Assembly (NCBI GenBank): GCA_943324545.2
Contig: CALPMA020000008.1
Coordinates: 1-32,129, forward strand
Length of the DNA stretch: 32,129 bases
Direction of reading: 5' to 3'
Source of the DNA: Chitinophaga pinensis
Lineage (GTDB): Bacteria > Bacteroidota > Bacteroidia > Flavobacteriales > Flavobacteriaceae
Below, piece by piece: positions 1 to 6,146 of the stretch; position 1 is the first letter of the stretch, and each line of letters starts with the position of its first letter. A program made the translations under genes and the position numbers. The notes under the pieces were generated by a model. The model ran no database searches, was not told where the DNA came from, and saw nothing but the letters and a program-made list of their open reading frames with translations.

Positions 1-1092
1 CATGTAGTCGTTGAATTTAGAAGTTGGAATTCGCTGCTTTCTATTTTCAAATACCTGAACGGTAGCTTCTAACGCTTTTAGTAAACGTTGTTTTGTTAAT
101 GCGGATACAAATAGTATAGGCACATCTACAAATGGCATTAATTCTTTTCTAATTTTCTCCTCGTAATCACGAGTTGACATGGTGTCTTTTTCTACCAAAT
201 CCCACTTGTTTACCAAGATTACAACTCCCTTTCTGTTTTTTTCTGCCAACCAAAATATACTTTGATCTTGGCCTTCAAATCCGCGAGTAGCGTCGATAAT
301 TAAGATACAAATATCCGCGTGTTCAATAGCACGAACCGAGCGCATAACCGAATAGAACTCTAGATCTTCTTTTACCTTTGCCTTACGACGAATTCCTGCG
401 GTATCTACCAAATTAAATTCGAAACCGAAACGGTCAAATTTAGTATCGATAGCGTCACGGGTGGTTCCTGCAATATCGGTAACGATGTATCTGTCTTTAC
501 CAATTAAAGCATTTATAAAACTTGATTTTCCGGCATTTGGACGACCAACAACTGCAAAACGAGGTAATTCTAATTCTTCTTGTGTTGGCTCTGGTTTTAT
601 AGGAAACGCTTCAATTAAAGCGTCTAATAAATCACCTGTTCCGCTTCCAGAGATACTAGCAAAGGTGTAATAATCTCCTAATCCGAGGTTGTAAAATTCA
701 ACAGCGTCTTTTTCGCGCATGGCGTTATCGACTTTATTCACCGCTAACAGAACAGGTTTGGTTACTTTTCTTAATAATTTAGCAACGGTATCATCCATTG
801 GAGTAATTCCCTCTTCTACATCAACAACGAAAATAATTACATCGGCTTCATCTATGGCTAATTCAACTTGTTTGCGGATTTCTCCTTCAAAAACATCATC
901 AGAACCACGAACATATCCTCCGGTATCAATTACAGAAAATTCCTTTCCATTCCATTCGCTTTTCCCATAGTTTCTATCGCGAGTAACTCCCGAAACAGAA
1001 TCTACGATCGCTTCTCGTCTTTGGATTAATCGATTGAAAAGTGTCGATTTTCCTACGTTTGGTCTTCCTACAATGGCAACAATATTATTCAT
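1..1092 (-). CDS. der: GTPase Der (EngA), C-terminal end outside window
   Basis: Der is a double-GTPase that binds the 50S ribosomal subunit and is needed for its assembly. The ORF track misses this gene because it runs off the left edge. I read it from ATG at 1092 down to base 1, exactly 364 codons. The translation starts [20 protein letters not shown] and has a first P-loop [12 protein letters not shown] and NKVD. A second G domain follows with [13 protein letters not shown] and NKWD, the duplicated arrangement diagnostic of Der. The family is usually about 435-440 aa, so only the C-terminal KH-like domain is missing. era lies upstream in the same direction, about 220 bp away, so the two need not form a tight operon. 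A TACCTTTG promoter box lies about 100 bp upstream of the start. There are no internal stops and identification is secure. Confidence 0.96.
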   Translation of the reverse strand, partial: MNNIVAIVGRPNVGKSTLFNRLIQRREAIVDSVSGVTRDRNYGKSEWNGKEFSVIDTGGYVRGSDDVFEGEIRKQVELAIDEADVIIFVVDVEEGITPMDDTVAKLLRKVTKPVLLAVNKVDNAMREKDAVEFYNLGLGDYYTFASISGSGTGDLLDALIEAFPIKPEPTQEELELPRFAVVGRPNAGKSSFINALIGKDRYIVTDIAGTTRDAIDTKFDRFGFEFNLVDTAGIRRKAKVKEDLEFYSVMRSVRAIEHADICILIIDATRGFEGQDQSIFWLAEKNRKGVVILVNKWDLVEKDTMSTRDYEEKIRKELMPFVDVPILFVSALTKQRLLKALEATVQVFENRKQRIPTSKFNDYM

Positions 1093-1108
1093 TTCAATTA
1101 TTTTTGAG

Positions 1109-1129
1109 TTTAGATTTTAGATTTTAGAT
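1109..1129. repeat. Three tandem copies of TTTAGAT
   Basis: Three perfect 7-bp units (TTTAGAT) lie in the der leader, just before the der start on the minus strand. This is a simple-sequence tract. I recall similar TTTAGAT runs between genes in other flavobacteria, but no function can be read from it. Confidence 0.8.
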
Positions 1130-1189
1130 TTTGGGAAACCAAAACCATTATACTCTTAAAATCAAACAATAAGGTGTTTTAATTTTTTG

Positions 1190-1197
1190 CAAAGGTA
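1190..1197 (-). promoter_or_regulatory. Putative der promoter -7 box (TACCTTTG)
   Basis: On the minus strand the sequence is TACCTTTG, a full match to the Bacteroidota -7 consensus TAnnTTTG, about 100 bp upstream of the der ATG. I do not see a convincing -33 TTTG partner. The same octamer precedes era. Confidence 0.5.
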
Positions 1198-1229
1198 CGT
1201 TATTATTTTGTTATGTAACTATAGGTATT

Positions 1230-1305
1230 GCGTGAAGGATAGCAGAGGAAATCCCACGCTTTTTAGTGTGGATTGTAACGAATAGCCTGACCCTTGTGGT
1301 CACGC
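1230..1305. repeat. Structured intergenic element, nested inverted repeat
   Basis: The outer arms GCGTGA (1230-1235) and TCACGC (1300-1305) are perfect inverted repeats. They enclose an inner stem-loop around 1250-1273 (ATCC(C)AC ... GTGGAT with a T-rich loop). The element begins 8 bp past the era stop codon, so it falls in the 3' UTR of era and upstream of the der promoter box. I recall very similar sequence (GTGACCACAAGGGTC... on the minus strand) between genes in many Flavobacterium genomes, which would make it a dispersed repeat. That is memory, not a search result. It could also serve as a terminator or RNA-processing hairpin for era. Confidence 0.55.
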
Positions 1306-1312
1306 CCAAAAA

Positions 1313-2194
1313 CTATTGATTGTAACCGAAACGCTTTAGCATATTGGCATTACTTCTCCAGTTTTTATTGACTTTTACATACAATTCTATGTGAATTTGT
1401 TTACCAAAAAACTTTTCTAAATCGGCACGAGCATCCATACCCACTTTTTTCAATGCAGCTCCTTTATGTCCAATAATAATTCCTTTTTGGGTGTCGCGTT
1501 CCACCATAATTAAAGACCGTATTCTAATGATATTTTCATCTTCCAAGAATTCTTCGGTTACAATTTCAACGGCATACGGAATTTCCTTGCTGTAATTTAG
1601 CAGGATTTTTTCACGAATAGTTTCATTAACAAAAAAGCGTTCTGGTTTATCAGTTAGCTGATCTTTTGGATAATAAGCAGGGGATTCTGGTAAAAGTGAA
1701 ATAATACGTTGAAACACTTCCGGGACATTAAAGTTTTGTAAAGCGGATATTGGATAAATTTCGGCATTAGGAACTTTCTCGGTCCAGAAGGCTACTTGGG
1801 TTTCTAGCTGTTCCTGATTGGAATTATCGATTTTGTTTAAAAGCAATAAAACGGGAATTTTAGAGTGGATAATTTTATTAAAAAAGGCTTCGTCTTTCAG
1901 CTCCTGCTCCCCTATTTCTACCATGTAAATCAATACATCAGCATCCTCAAAGGCGGATTTCACAAAGTTCATCATGGATTCCTGCATTTCATAAGCAGGT
2001 TTAATGATTCCTGGCGTGTCGGACAATATCAATTGAAAATCTTCCCCATTAACAATTCCAAGAATTCGGTGGCGTGTAGTTTGGGCTTTTGAGGTAATTA
2101 TCGAAAGTCTTTCTCCTACAAAGGCATTCATTAGGGTTGATTTACCTACGTTTGGGTTTCCAATGATATTTACAAAACCAGCTTTATGTGACAT
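1313..2194 (-). CDS. era: GTPase Era
   Basis: Era binds the 3' end of 16S rRNA and helps mature the 30S subunit. The 293-aa length is typical for the family. The G domain shows G1 GNPNVGKS (residues 12-19), G3 DTPG (59-62), G4 NKID (120-123) and a SAL G5 (150-152). The C-terminal KH domain has the RNA-binding signature GIIIGHKG (238-245). The start at ATG 2194 gives the usual short N-terminus (MSHKAGFV). A TACCTTTG -7 box lies about 20 bp upstream, so the leader is short. It points in the same direction as der. The initiator tRNA gene lies just upstream on the other strand. Nothing is unusual in the protein. Confidence 0.97.
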   Translation of the reverse strand: MSHKAGFVNIIGNPNVGKSTLMNAFVGERLSIITSKAQTTRHRILGIVNGEDFQLILSDTPGIIKPAYEMQESMMNFVKSAFEDADVLIYMVEIGEQELKDEAFFNKIIHSKIPVLLLLNKIDNSNQEQLETQVAFWTEKVPNAEIYPISALQNFNVPEVFQRIISLLPESPAYYPKDQLTDKPERFFVNETIREKILLNYSKEIPYAVEIVTEEFLEDENIIRIRSLIMVERDTQKGIIIGHKGAALKKVGMDARADLEKFFGKQIHIELYVKVNKNWRSNANMLKRFGYNQ

Positions 2195-2213
2195 TTATTG
2201 CTTTTTATTTCTG

Positions 2214-2221
2214 CAAAGGTA
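2214..2221 (-). promoter_or_regulatory. Putative era promoter -7 box (TACCTTTG)
   Basis: The minus strand reads TACCTTTG, a full TAnnTTTG match, 19 bp upstream of the era ATG. The same octamer precedes der. No clear -33 element is visible at the expected distance. Confidence 0.55.
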
Positions 2222-2268
2222 AACATATCAGGTCAATAGATGAAATAAAAGATTTTTTTAAATTTTTG

Positions 2269-2298
2269 TTGCAATTGCCGAATATGGTTGTATATTTG
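2269..2298 (+). promoter_or_regulatory. Promoter of the initiator tRNA gene
   Basis: TATATTTG at 2291-2298 matches the Bacteroidota -7 consensus TAnnTTTG. A TTG at 2269-2271 lies 19 bp upstream in the -33 position. The tRNA 5' end starts 13 bp after the -7 box, which fits a start a few bases upstream of the mature RNA. Confidence 0.65.
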
Positions 2299-2310
2299 TA
2301 CCCGAAACAG

Positions 2311-2383
2311 CGCGGGATAGAGCAGTAGGCAGCTCGTCGGGCTCATAACCCGAAGGTCACAGGTTCGAGTCCTGTTCCCGCTA
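2311..2383 (+). tRNA. Initiator tRNA-fMet (CAT anticodon)
   Basis: A full cloverleaf can be folded by eye. The acceptor is CGCGGGA/TCCCGCT with discriminator A73. The D stem is GAGC/GCTC, the anticodon stem TCGGG/CCCGA around loop CTCATAA (anticodon CAT, 2344-2346), and the T stem ACAGG/CCTGT around TTCGAGT. Two features mark it as initiator rather than elongator: the 1-72 position is unpaired (C1 opposite U72), and three consecutive G-C pairs flank the anticodon loop. CCA is not encoded. It has its own promoter and terminator. Its anticodon and T-arm half lies antisense to the last codons of the serine recombinase gene. Confidence 0.96.
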
Positions 2384-3980
2384 CTAAAGAGGACCCATCC
2401 CATTTTTGAGGATGGGTTTTTTGTTTTTCAGAATTATAACTTTCTGAAATACATCTAGTTAACTCGAATAAAGCATTGGTTTTTGAGGTTCGATATTTTC
2501 TATTTTTGATCGAATAATGAAACCCCTCTGGAAACACTAAATATTGGAACTTTCGTTTTTTATTGTAATCTAAAGAACTATAGAATTTACTGGGGTTGAG
2601 GGCTATTTTTAAGAAATAATTTATTGCTTTTTCATGGTTCGATATTTTTGTTGGCAAATAATCCAGTTCTTTTGTTTTTTGAATTATTGCCTCATTAATT
2701 TTTTGGCTTTGTCTTTCAAAAATATCTTTAGAAATTTCATTAATTGCATACCGATATTCCATTTTATCATAACTTTCTTTCAAGTTATTTAATTCAAAAG
2801 AAGCAAGTCTTTTTTTCTCCGAAAGGTTAGACATCTCATCATCTATTATTTTTTTGAGTTGTACAGAAAACAAATCTTTCAATTGCCCAGAAAAACTAAA
2901 CTGTTCTAAAACTTCGCAAAATTGTTCGTGTAACCCTGCACTTAAAGATTTTTTTGAACTTGAAGCGTTAACGGTTTTATGGCAGGAATTACATTTGTAG
3001 TAATAAATGTTTTTTGACTTGTTAAGATAAGAGGTCATGGTGTCATCACAGTCGGAACACATAAGAAATTTAGGAGCTAAAGGTGTTTCTTCCTTTCCAG
3101 CTATTTTGACTACACCAAACTGCTTTGAACCTTCGAGAATTCGTTGCAATTGATTATATTCTTTTACCGATATCATTGGCTCCCATGAACCCTTAACAAT
3201 TCGTCCTTCCAATAGAGAATTGAATATTCTTCCAGTATAAAACGGATTACGCCAAATCTCAGAAATCCTTTGTTTTCTCATTTGAACTCCTTTTGAATTT
3301 AACCAATTTATAATTTCAGAATCGGTATAAGATTTATAAATTTTTAATTTGAAAGCTTCCTTTAAAAATTGACCTTCTGTATTAATTTTAATTTCTTGAA
3401 ATGCTTGAACTTTTGTTGGGTCTGAAACTCGTGGACCATAATGGTCGTAACCTCTTGGCGTTTTCCCAAATACTTTTCCATTTTCCAATGCGTTTATTAA
3501 TCCCGGAATAACGGTGTCCTGGCGGTTAAAATTTTCCTTTTGAGCATATAAAAGTTGAGTTGAAAATTCATTTTCAGCTCTTTCGTTAAATGTATGGTTG
3601 TCTGTACTTACAGAATAAAGGAAAACATTAAACTCTTTCCTAAGTCGAACAAATAGTTGAATGTGTTCCGCCCCTGCTCTTCCAAATCGACTAGGAGACC
3701 AAATAAGAATCATTTTTGGACGTTTAGAAACAGTAGTTTTCTTTATCCTGTCCATTAGTTCTTTTAGCGTGCTTTGGGTATTGATTCGTTTAGAACTTTC
3801 ATATTCGGCATCAAACTCTTGGGTAATGATTAACTGATTCTCCTTTGCAAACGCTTTAATTTTGTTCACTTGTGTTTCAATACTCCCATTGTTCACAAAT
3901 TGGTCTTTAGTTGACACGCGTGTATATGACCAAACTACGGAATTTTTAAAATCGTTAAGTGTTAAGTTTTTCTTTTTCAT
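2343..3980 (-). CDS. Large serine recombinase (integrase/resolvase family)
   Basis: This is a site-specific DNA recombinase of the resolvase/invertase superfamily, large form. The N-terminal catalytic domain (about 14-160) has the nucleophile motif YTRVSTKDQ with Ser23 and the conserved SPSRFGR stretch near 95-101. A recombinase DNA-binding domain follows (about 165-285). A zinc beta-ribbon has Cys308/Cys311 and Cys330/Cys333. A charged helical, probably coiled-coil, segment covers about 375-445. At 545 aa it is within the family range. The start at 3980 overlaps the upstream 63-aa ORF by 26 bp, suggesting translational coupling. The last dozen or so codons (GTGLEPVTFGL) are the antisense of tRNA-fMet, and the stop TGA lies in the tRNA anticodon loop. 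The preceding ten or so residues are antisense to the tRNA terminator. The tail therefore probably depends on the chromosomal insertion site. It likely drives integration and excision of the surrounding element. Confidence 0.9.
   Translation of the reverse strand: MKKKNLTLNDFKNSVVWSYTRVSTKDQFVNNGSIETQVNKIKAFAKENQLIITQEFDAEYESSKRINTQSTLKELMDRIKKTTVSKRPKMILIWSPSRFGRAGAEHIQLFVRLRKEFNVFLYSVSTDNHTFNERAENEFSTQLLYAQKENFNRQDTVIPGLINALENGKVFGKTPRGYDHYGPRVSDPTKVQAFQEIKINTEGQFLKEAFKLKIYKSYTDSEIINWLNSKGVQMRKQRISEIWRNPFYTGRIFNSLLEGRIVKGSWEPMISVKEYNQLQRILEGSKQFGVVKIAGKEETPLAPKFLMCSDCDDTMTSYLNKSKNIYYYKCNSCHKTVNASSSKKSLSAGLHEQFCEVLEQFSFSGQLKDLFSVQLKKIIDDEMSNLSEKKRLASFELNNLKESYDKMEYRYAINEISKDIFERQSQKINEAIIQKTKELDYLPTKISNHEKAINYFLKIALNPSKFYSSLDYNKKRKFQYLVFPEGFHYSIKNRKYRTSKTNALFELTRCISESYNSEKQKTHPQKWDGSSLVAGTGLEPVTFGL
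2393..2422 (+). terminator. Intrinsic terminator of tRNA-fMet
   Basis: ACCCATCC (2393-2400) pairs perfectly with GGATGGGT (2410-2417) around a 9-nt loop, followed by a T run. It lies 10 bp after the tRNA and falls inside the antisense recombinase reading frame, where it encodes part of that protein's C-terminal tail. Confidence 0.85.
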
Positions 3981-4146
3981 TTTTATATTGCTCGTAAATT
4001 ATTTTGGTAAACTCATATAACTGTTTTGAAAATTCAAATGAATCTTCTTCTTTAAGCACTTCTTTTAATATTGGTGCAATTGCTATTAGCTCTTTATAAT
4101 CTAATAAGTAATCGCTTTCATTGGGTTCTGAAAATTTTTGGCCCAT
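3955..4146 (-). CDS. Small acidic protein of unknown function, coupled to recombinase
   Basis: A 63-aa ORF that I do not recognise. It is rich in Glu and Lys with predicted helical character (LKEVLKEEDSFEFSKQLYEF) and has no signal peptide or membrane segment. It ends 26 bp inside the recombinase gene in another frame, in the same direction, so the two are probably translated together. The position immediately before an integrase fits a recombination directionality factor or a small accessory subunit, but the sequence does not prove that. An initiation at ATG 4146 is the only upstream option in the ORF. It could be a non-functional ORF, but the overlapping arrangement argues for a real gene. 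Confidence 0.55.
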   Translation of the reverse strand: MGQKFSEPNESDYLLDYKELIAIAPILKEVLKEEDSFEFSKQLYEFTKIIYEQYKNEKEKLNT

Positions 4147-4211
4147 ATCGTATTAATATAAATACGGGCTGGATTTTCAGGAACCGAACAGGTGGTACAT
4201 TTGGCATTTGA

Positions 4212-5063
4212 TTAGTTCTTAATTGTTATCTTATAATTTCCTTGAGCTCTAGGTTCTATCATTATTTTTGAACCTAATGGCAGTTTATTAGTTAAGAAAA
4301 ACTTAGCTAAATCTTCAGGTTGTTTATGTTCCTCAGTAATTTTGGTGATTTTTGCCGAACCATTTTGTTGTAATTCGATTTCTAATAACTTTGGCTTATC
4401 AAAAAACAACACTCTTCGAATTTGGTTTTCTATAGAAGATAAATACTCCAAATCTGTATTGCTCTTTCCAATTTCAATTCCAACTAGTTTTGAAATTAGA
4501 GGAAGGAACGGAATAACTATTAAGGTTTCACCAAAATACAAATTGTTCAAATCAGCTGTCAAACCAATATTGCTAAAATTAAAAGAATGTTCGCCTGTCT
4601 TAGGACAATAAATCAATGAAACAACACTTCTATTTGAAATCAAACAACTTTTAAATGCATCAGTAAAAGGATTTATTTCTTTTCTGAAAATTGTGTTCAT
4701 TACGTGATCAGACTTTATTAACTCTCCAATTGACTTTTTTTCAGATAAATCTAAATCTACAGAATTAAGTGCTTCTTTAAAAACGCCATCTGCATATTTT
4801 TTTTCAAATGGAACTACCCAAATGTTATTTGAAAGACTTTCTAATTTTTTAGTGCTTACACCTATATTTGATAACTCATTAATAATTAATATCCAAAGAG
4901 CCTCAGACATATTCATATATCCTTTTTTTTCTTTTACGAAAAAAGGTAAAACATTACAATTTCTCCAATAATTAAATTGTCTTGCGGTTATGCCTAAATT
5001 TTCAGGTAAAAAGCAATCGTTTGAAATTAATCGGCCTATTTTTATTCTCTCATTTTTGTTCAT
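4212..5063 (-). CDS. MerR-like helix-turn-helix regulator of the element
   Basis: 283 aa. The N-terminus resembles a MerR winged helix: TARQFNYWRNCNVLPF (about 26-41) occupies the place of the family's T-x-x-x-x-x-Y-W/Y-x-x-x-G-L-L segment. It is followed by a helical stretch EALWILIINELSNIGVSTKKL, typical of the second MerR helix pair. The remaining roughly 200 residues (about 90-283) match no effector domain I know. They contain no membrane segment. It is oriented with the recombinase and separated from the 63-aa ORF by 65 bp. It is divergent from the 143-aa gene over a 100-bp spacer holding an inverted repeat and a promoter box, so autoregulation and control of the divergent gene is the simplest model. 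The DNA-binding role is inferred from the N-terminus alone. Confidence 0.6.
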   Translation of the reverse strand: MNKNERIKIGRLISNDCFLPENLGITARQFNYWRNCNVLPFFVKEKKGYMNMSEALWILIINELSNIGVSTKKLESLSNNIWVVPFEKKYADGVFKEALNSVDLDLSEKKSIGELIKSDHVMNTIFRKEINPFTDAFKSCLISNRSVVSLIYCPKTGEHSFNFSNIGLTADLNNLYFGETLIVIPFLPLISKLVGIEIGKSNTDLEYLSSIENQIRRVLFFDKPKLLEIELQQNGSAKITKITEEHKQPEDLAKFFLTNKLPLGSKIMIEPRAQGNYKITIKN

Positions 5064-5113
5064 AAATCAAATTATTTTTTGTAATTTAAGTAAATATAAG
5101 ATAACCAGTTGGT

Positions 5114-5139
5114 AAATATATAAATTTTTTTATATATTT
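5114..5139. promoter_or_regulatory. AT-rich inverted repeat in divergent promoter region
   Basis: AAATATATAAA (5114-5124) and TTTATATATTT (5129-5139) are perfect 11-bp inverted arms with a 4-nt spacer, midway between the divergent MerR-like gene and the 143-aa gene. The right arm overlaps the -7 box of the plus-strand promoter. This is a plausible operator for the adjacent regulator. AT-richness raises the chance of accidental symmetry. Confidence 0.45.
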
Positions 5140-5140
5140 G
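5133..5140 (+). promoter_or_regulatory. -7 box TATATTTG for the 143-aa gene
   Basis: TATATTTG matches TAnnTTTG. A TTG at 5109-5111 lies 21 bp upstream as a possible -33. The ATG at 5164 follows 23 bp after the box. Confidence 0.55.
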
Positions 5141-5163
5141 AAAAAAATTTAAAGGATATTTTT

Positions 5164-5595
5164 ATGATAAAGAAAAATTCAAACAAGCAAAGGTTTTCTA
5201 ATAGAACCTATCCACAAAAGTTATGTAAAAAACCCGACTGCAACTTGGAATTTGTACCAACAGATGGAAGACAGGTTTATTGTAATGCCCAACATCGCAT
5301 TGACAGTAACAATGATAAAAGAAAAGTTGTTGATGAAATTGAAAGTGATTTCAAAAAAAAAGCAAAAAAAAATAAACAGATTATGATAAAAATTAAGGAA
5401 AGTATTAATTATATCAAATCGGGAGTTACAAATAAAAGCCTATTACTCTATGAGGGCTTTGAATTTCCTATTTATCATAGAAAACAAATTGATTCAGATA
5501 CAAATCGTGAAATCCAAATTTGTTATGATTATGGGTTGATTTTAATTGATGCAAAAAACGATAATTATATAATAGAAAAAATACCCAACAAATGA
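5164..5595 (+). CDS. Small zinc-finger-like protein, function unknown
   Basis: 143 aa, basic. The N-terminal 45 residues carry a zinc-binding pattern C-x4-C ... YC-x3-H (CKKPDC at about 21-26, YCNAQHR near 39-45), with the F-V-P spacing seen in short treble-clef fingers of mobile-element proteins. The middle is Lys-rich (FKKKAKKNKQ) and the C-terminal half may be a small alpha/beta domain. I do not recognise a named family. It starts the plus-strand pair of the element, and its stop overlaps the next start (ATGA at 5592-5595), so the two are coupled. Nucleic-acid binding is a reasonable inference, not shown. Confidence 0.6.
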   Translation: MIKKNSNKQRFSNRTYPQKLCKKPDCNLEFVPTDGRQVYCNAQHRIDSNNDKRKVVDEIESDFKKKAKKNKQIMIKIKESINYIKSGVTNKSLLLYEGFEFPIYHRKQIDSDTNREIQICYDYGLILIDAKNDNYIIEKIPNK

Positions 5596-5963
5596 AATTA
5601 AGAGACTTGACGACCGCAGAATCATTTCCTCTTGCTTATCAGCAAGATTTATTAAAAATACAATCAGAGCATTTTGTAAACAAAATTATCACAACTGGAA
5701 ATTTTGAAATTGGTTATGAAAATATGCCAGTCGACTTTCCTTCTGCTACAGATAATTTACCAATTATTTTAAACTCAAAACCTCCCCAATTATTAATTTT
5801 AACTTATCTGAAAAATAATTGGATGCCCTTGCTTGCTTTCGGAATTGTTGTTGCAGGTTCTGTTACTTTGTACTGTAAATTAAAGCAGAAAAAAGAGAAA
5901 AAATCTGGCGTAACTAAAAATCCAAAAACCATTTATTACAACCTGCCCAAAAAATCAATTTAA
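5592..5963 (+). CDS. Single-pass membrane protein of unknown function
   Basis: 123 aa. The first 70 residues look soluble and have no signal peptide. A hydrophobic segment (about 77-96, WMPLLAFGIVVAGSVTLYC) is followed at once by a Lys-rich tail (KLKQKKEKK), which by the positive-inside rule places the C-terminus in the cytoplasm and the N-terminal part outside, or simply anchors it. Translation is coupled to the zinc-finger gene by a 4-bp ATGA overlap. The stop codon is part of the first of three phased repeats. I know no family. A possible role in the element's maintenance is inferred from position only. Confidence 0.5.
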   Translation: MKLRDLTTAESFPLAYQQDLLKIQSEHFVNKIITTGNFEIGYENMPVDFPSATDNLPIILNSKPPQLLILTYLKNNWMPLLAFGIVVAGSVTLYCKLKQKKEKKSGVTKNPKTIYYNLPKKSI

Positions 5964-6019
5964 GTCAATAAAAATAAATAAAAATCAATTTAAACAACTG
6001 TATTTATTTACAAATCAAT
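5950..6019. repeat. Three AAATCAAT repeats with exact 30-bp phasing
   Basis: AAATCAAT occurs at 5952-5959, 5982-5989 and 6012-6019, exactly 30 bp apart. The first two are part of a 14-bp identity (AAAAATCAATTTAA at 5950-5963 and 5980-5993). The third merges into the left arm of the palindrome at 6018. The spacing is about three helical turns, so a protein could bind all three on one DNA face. It is iteron-like, but AT-rich context makes chance harder to exclude. Confidence 0.6.
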
Positions 6020-6060
6020 ACGTATCTATTTATAATTTTAAATTATAAATAGATACGTAT
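6018..6060. repeat. Perfect palindrome, 21-bp arms with 1-nt centre
   Basis: The left arm begins ATACGTATCTATTTATAAT and pairs base by base from 6018/6060 to 6038/6040 around T6039. It lies between the convergent ends of the one-TM gene and the decarboxylase gene. It has only three G/C pairs per arm and no dedicated T-tract, so it is not a classic terminator. It could be a cruciform or recombination end of the element. Confidence 0.85.
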
Positions 6061-6146
6061 ATTTGATATTTACGAATAAAAATGTATTACATTAATTTTA
6101 TCGCTAAAAATTATTTTTATACTACTGTAATTTAAATAACATCACC

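Larger units (their letters stand above)
2311..6060. mobile_element. Probable tRNA-associated integrated element with serine recombinase
   Basis: Between the initiator tRNA and the malonate genes lies about 3.7 kb of very AT-rich DNA with genes unlike the housekeeping or catabolic flanks. These are a large serine recombinase that abuts and overlaps the tRNA 3' half, a small coupled ORF, a MerR-like regulator, and two small plus-strand genes of unknown role. It ends with phased 8-mers and a long palindrome. The tRNA-proximal recombinase is the usual sign of an integrated element. I found no second copy of the tRNA 3' end in the window, so the right border near 5950-6140 is a guess and the element could be a remnant. 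I see no conjugation, capsid or replication gene. Confidence 0.55.

Noticed and set aside
1-970. Plus-strand ORFs 461..670 and 719..970
   Set aside because: Both are antisense shadows of der, whose minus-strand frame is uninterrupted and carries two complete G domains.
4141-4210. Possible second att site resembling the tRNA 3' end
   Set aside because: Only scattered short matches (CGGGCT, ACAGGT) to the tRNA; no contiguous match longer than about 6 bp.
5950-6019. Possible CRISPR array from the 30-bp periodicity
   Set aside because: Only three short 8-mers are shared, intervals are low-complexity AT-rich, no long direct repeat is kept, and no cas gene is present.
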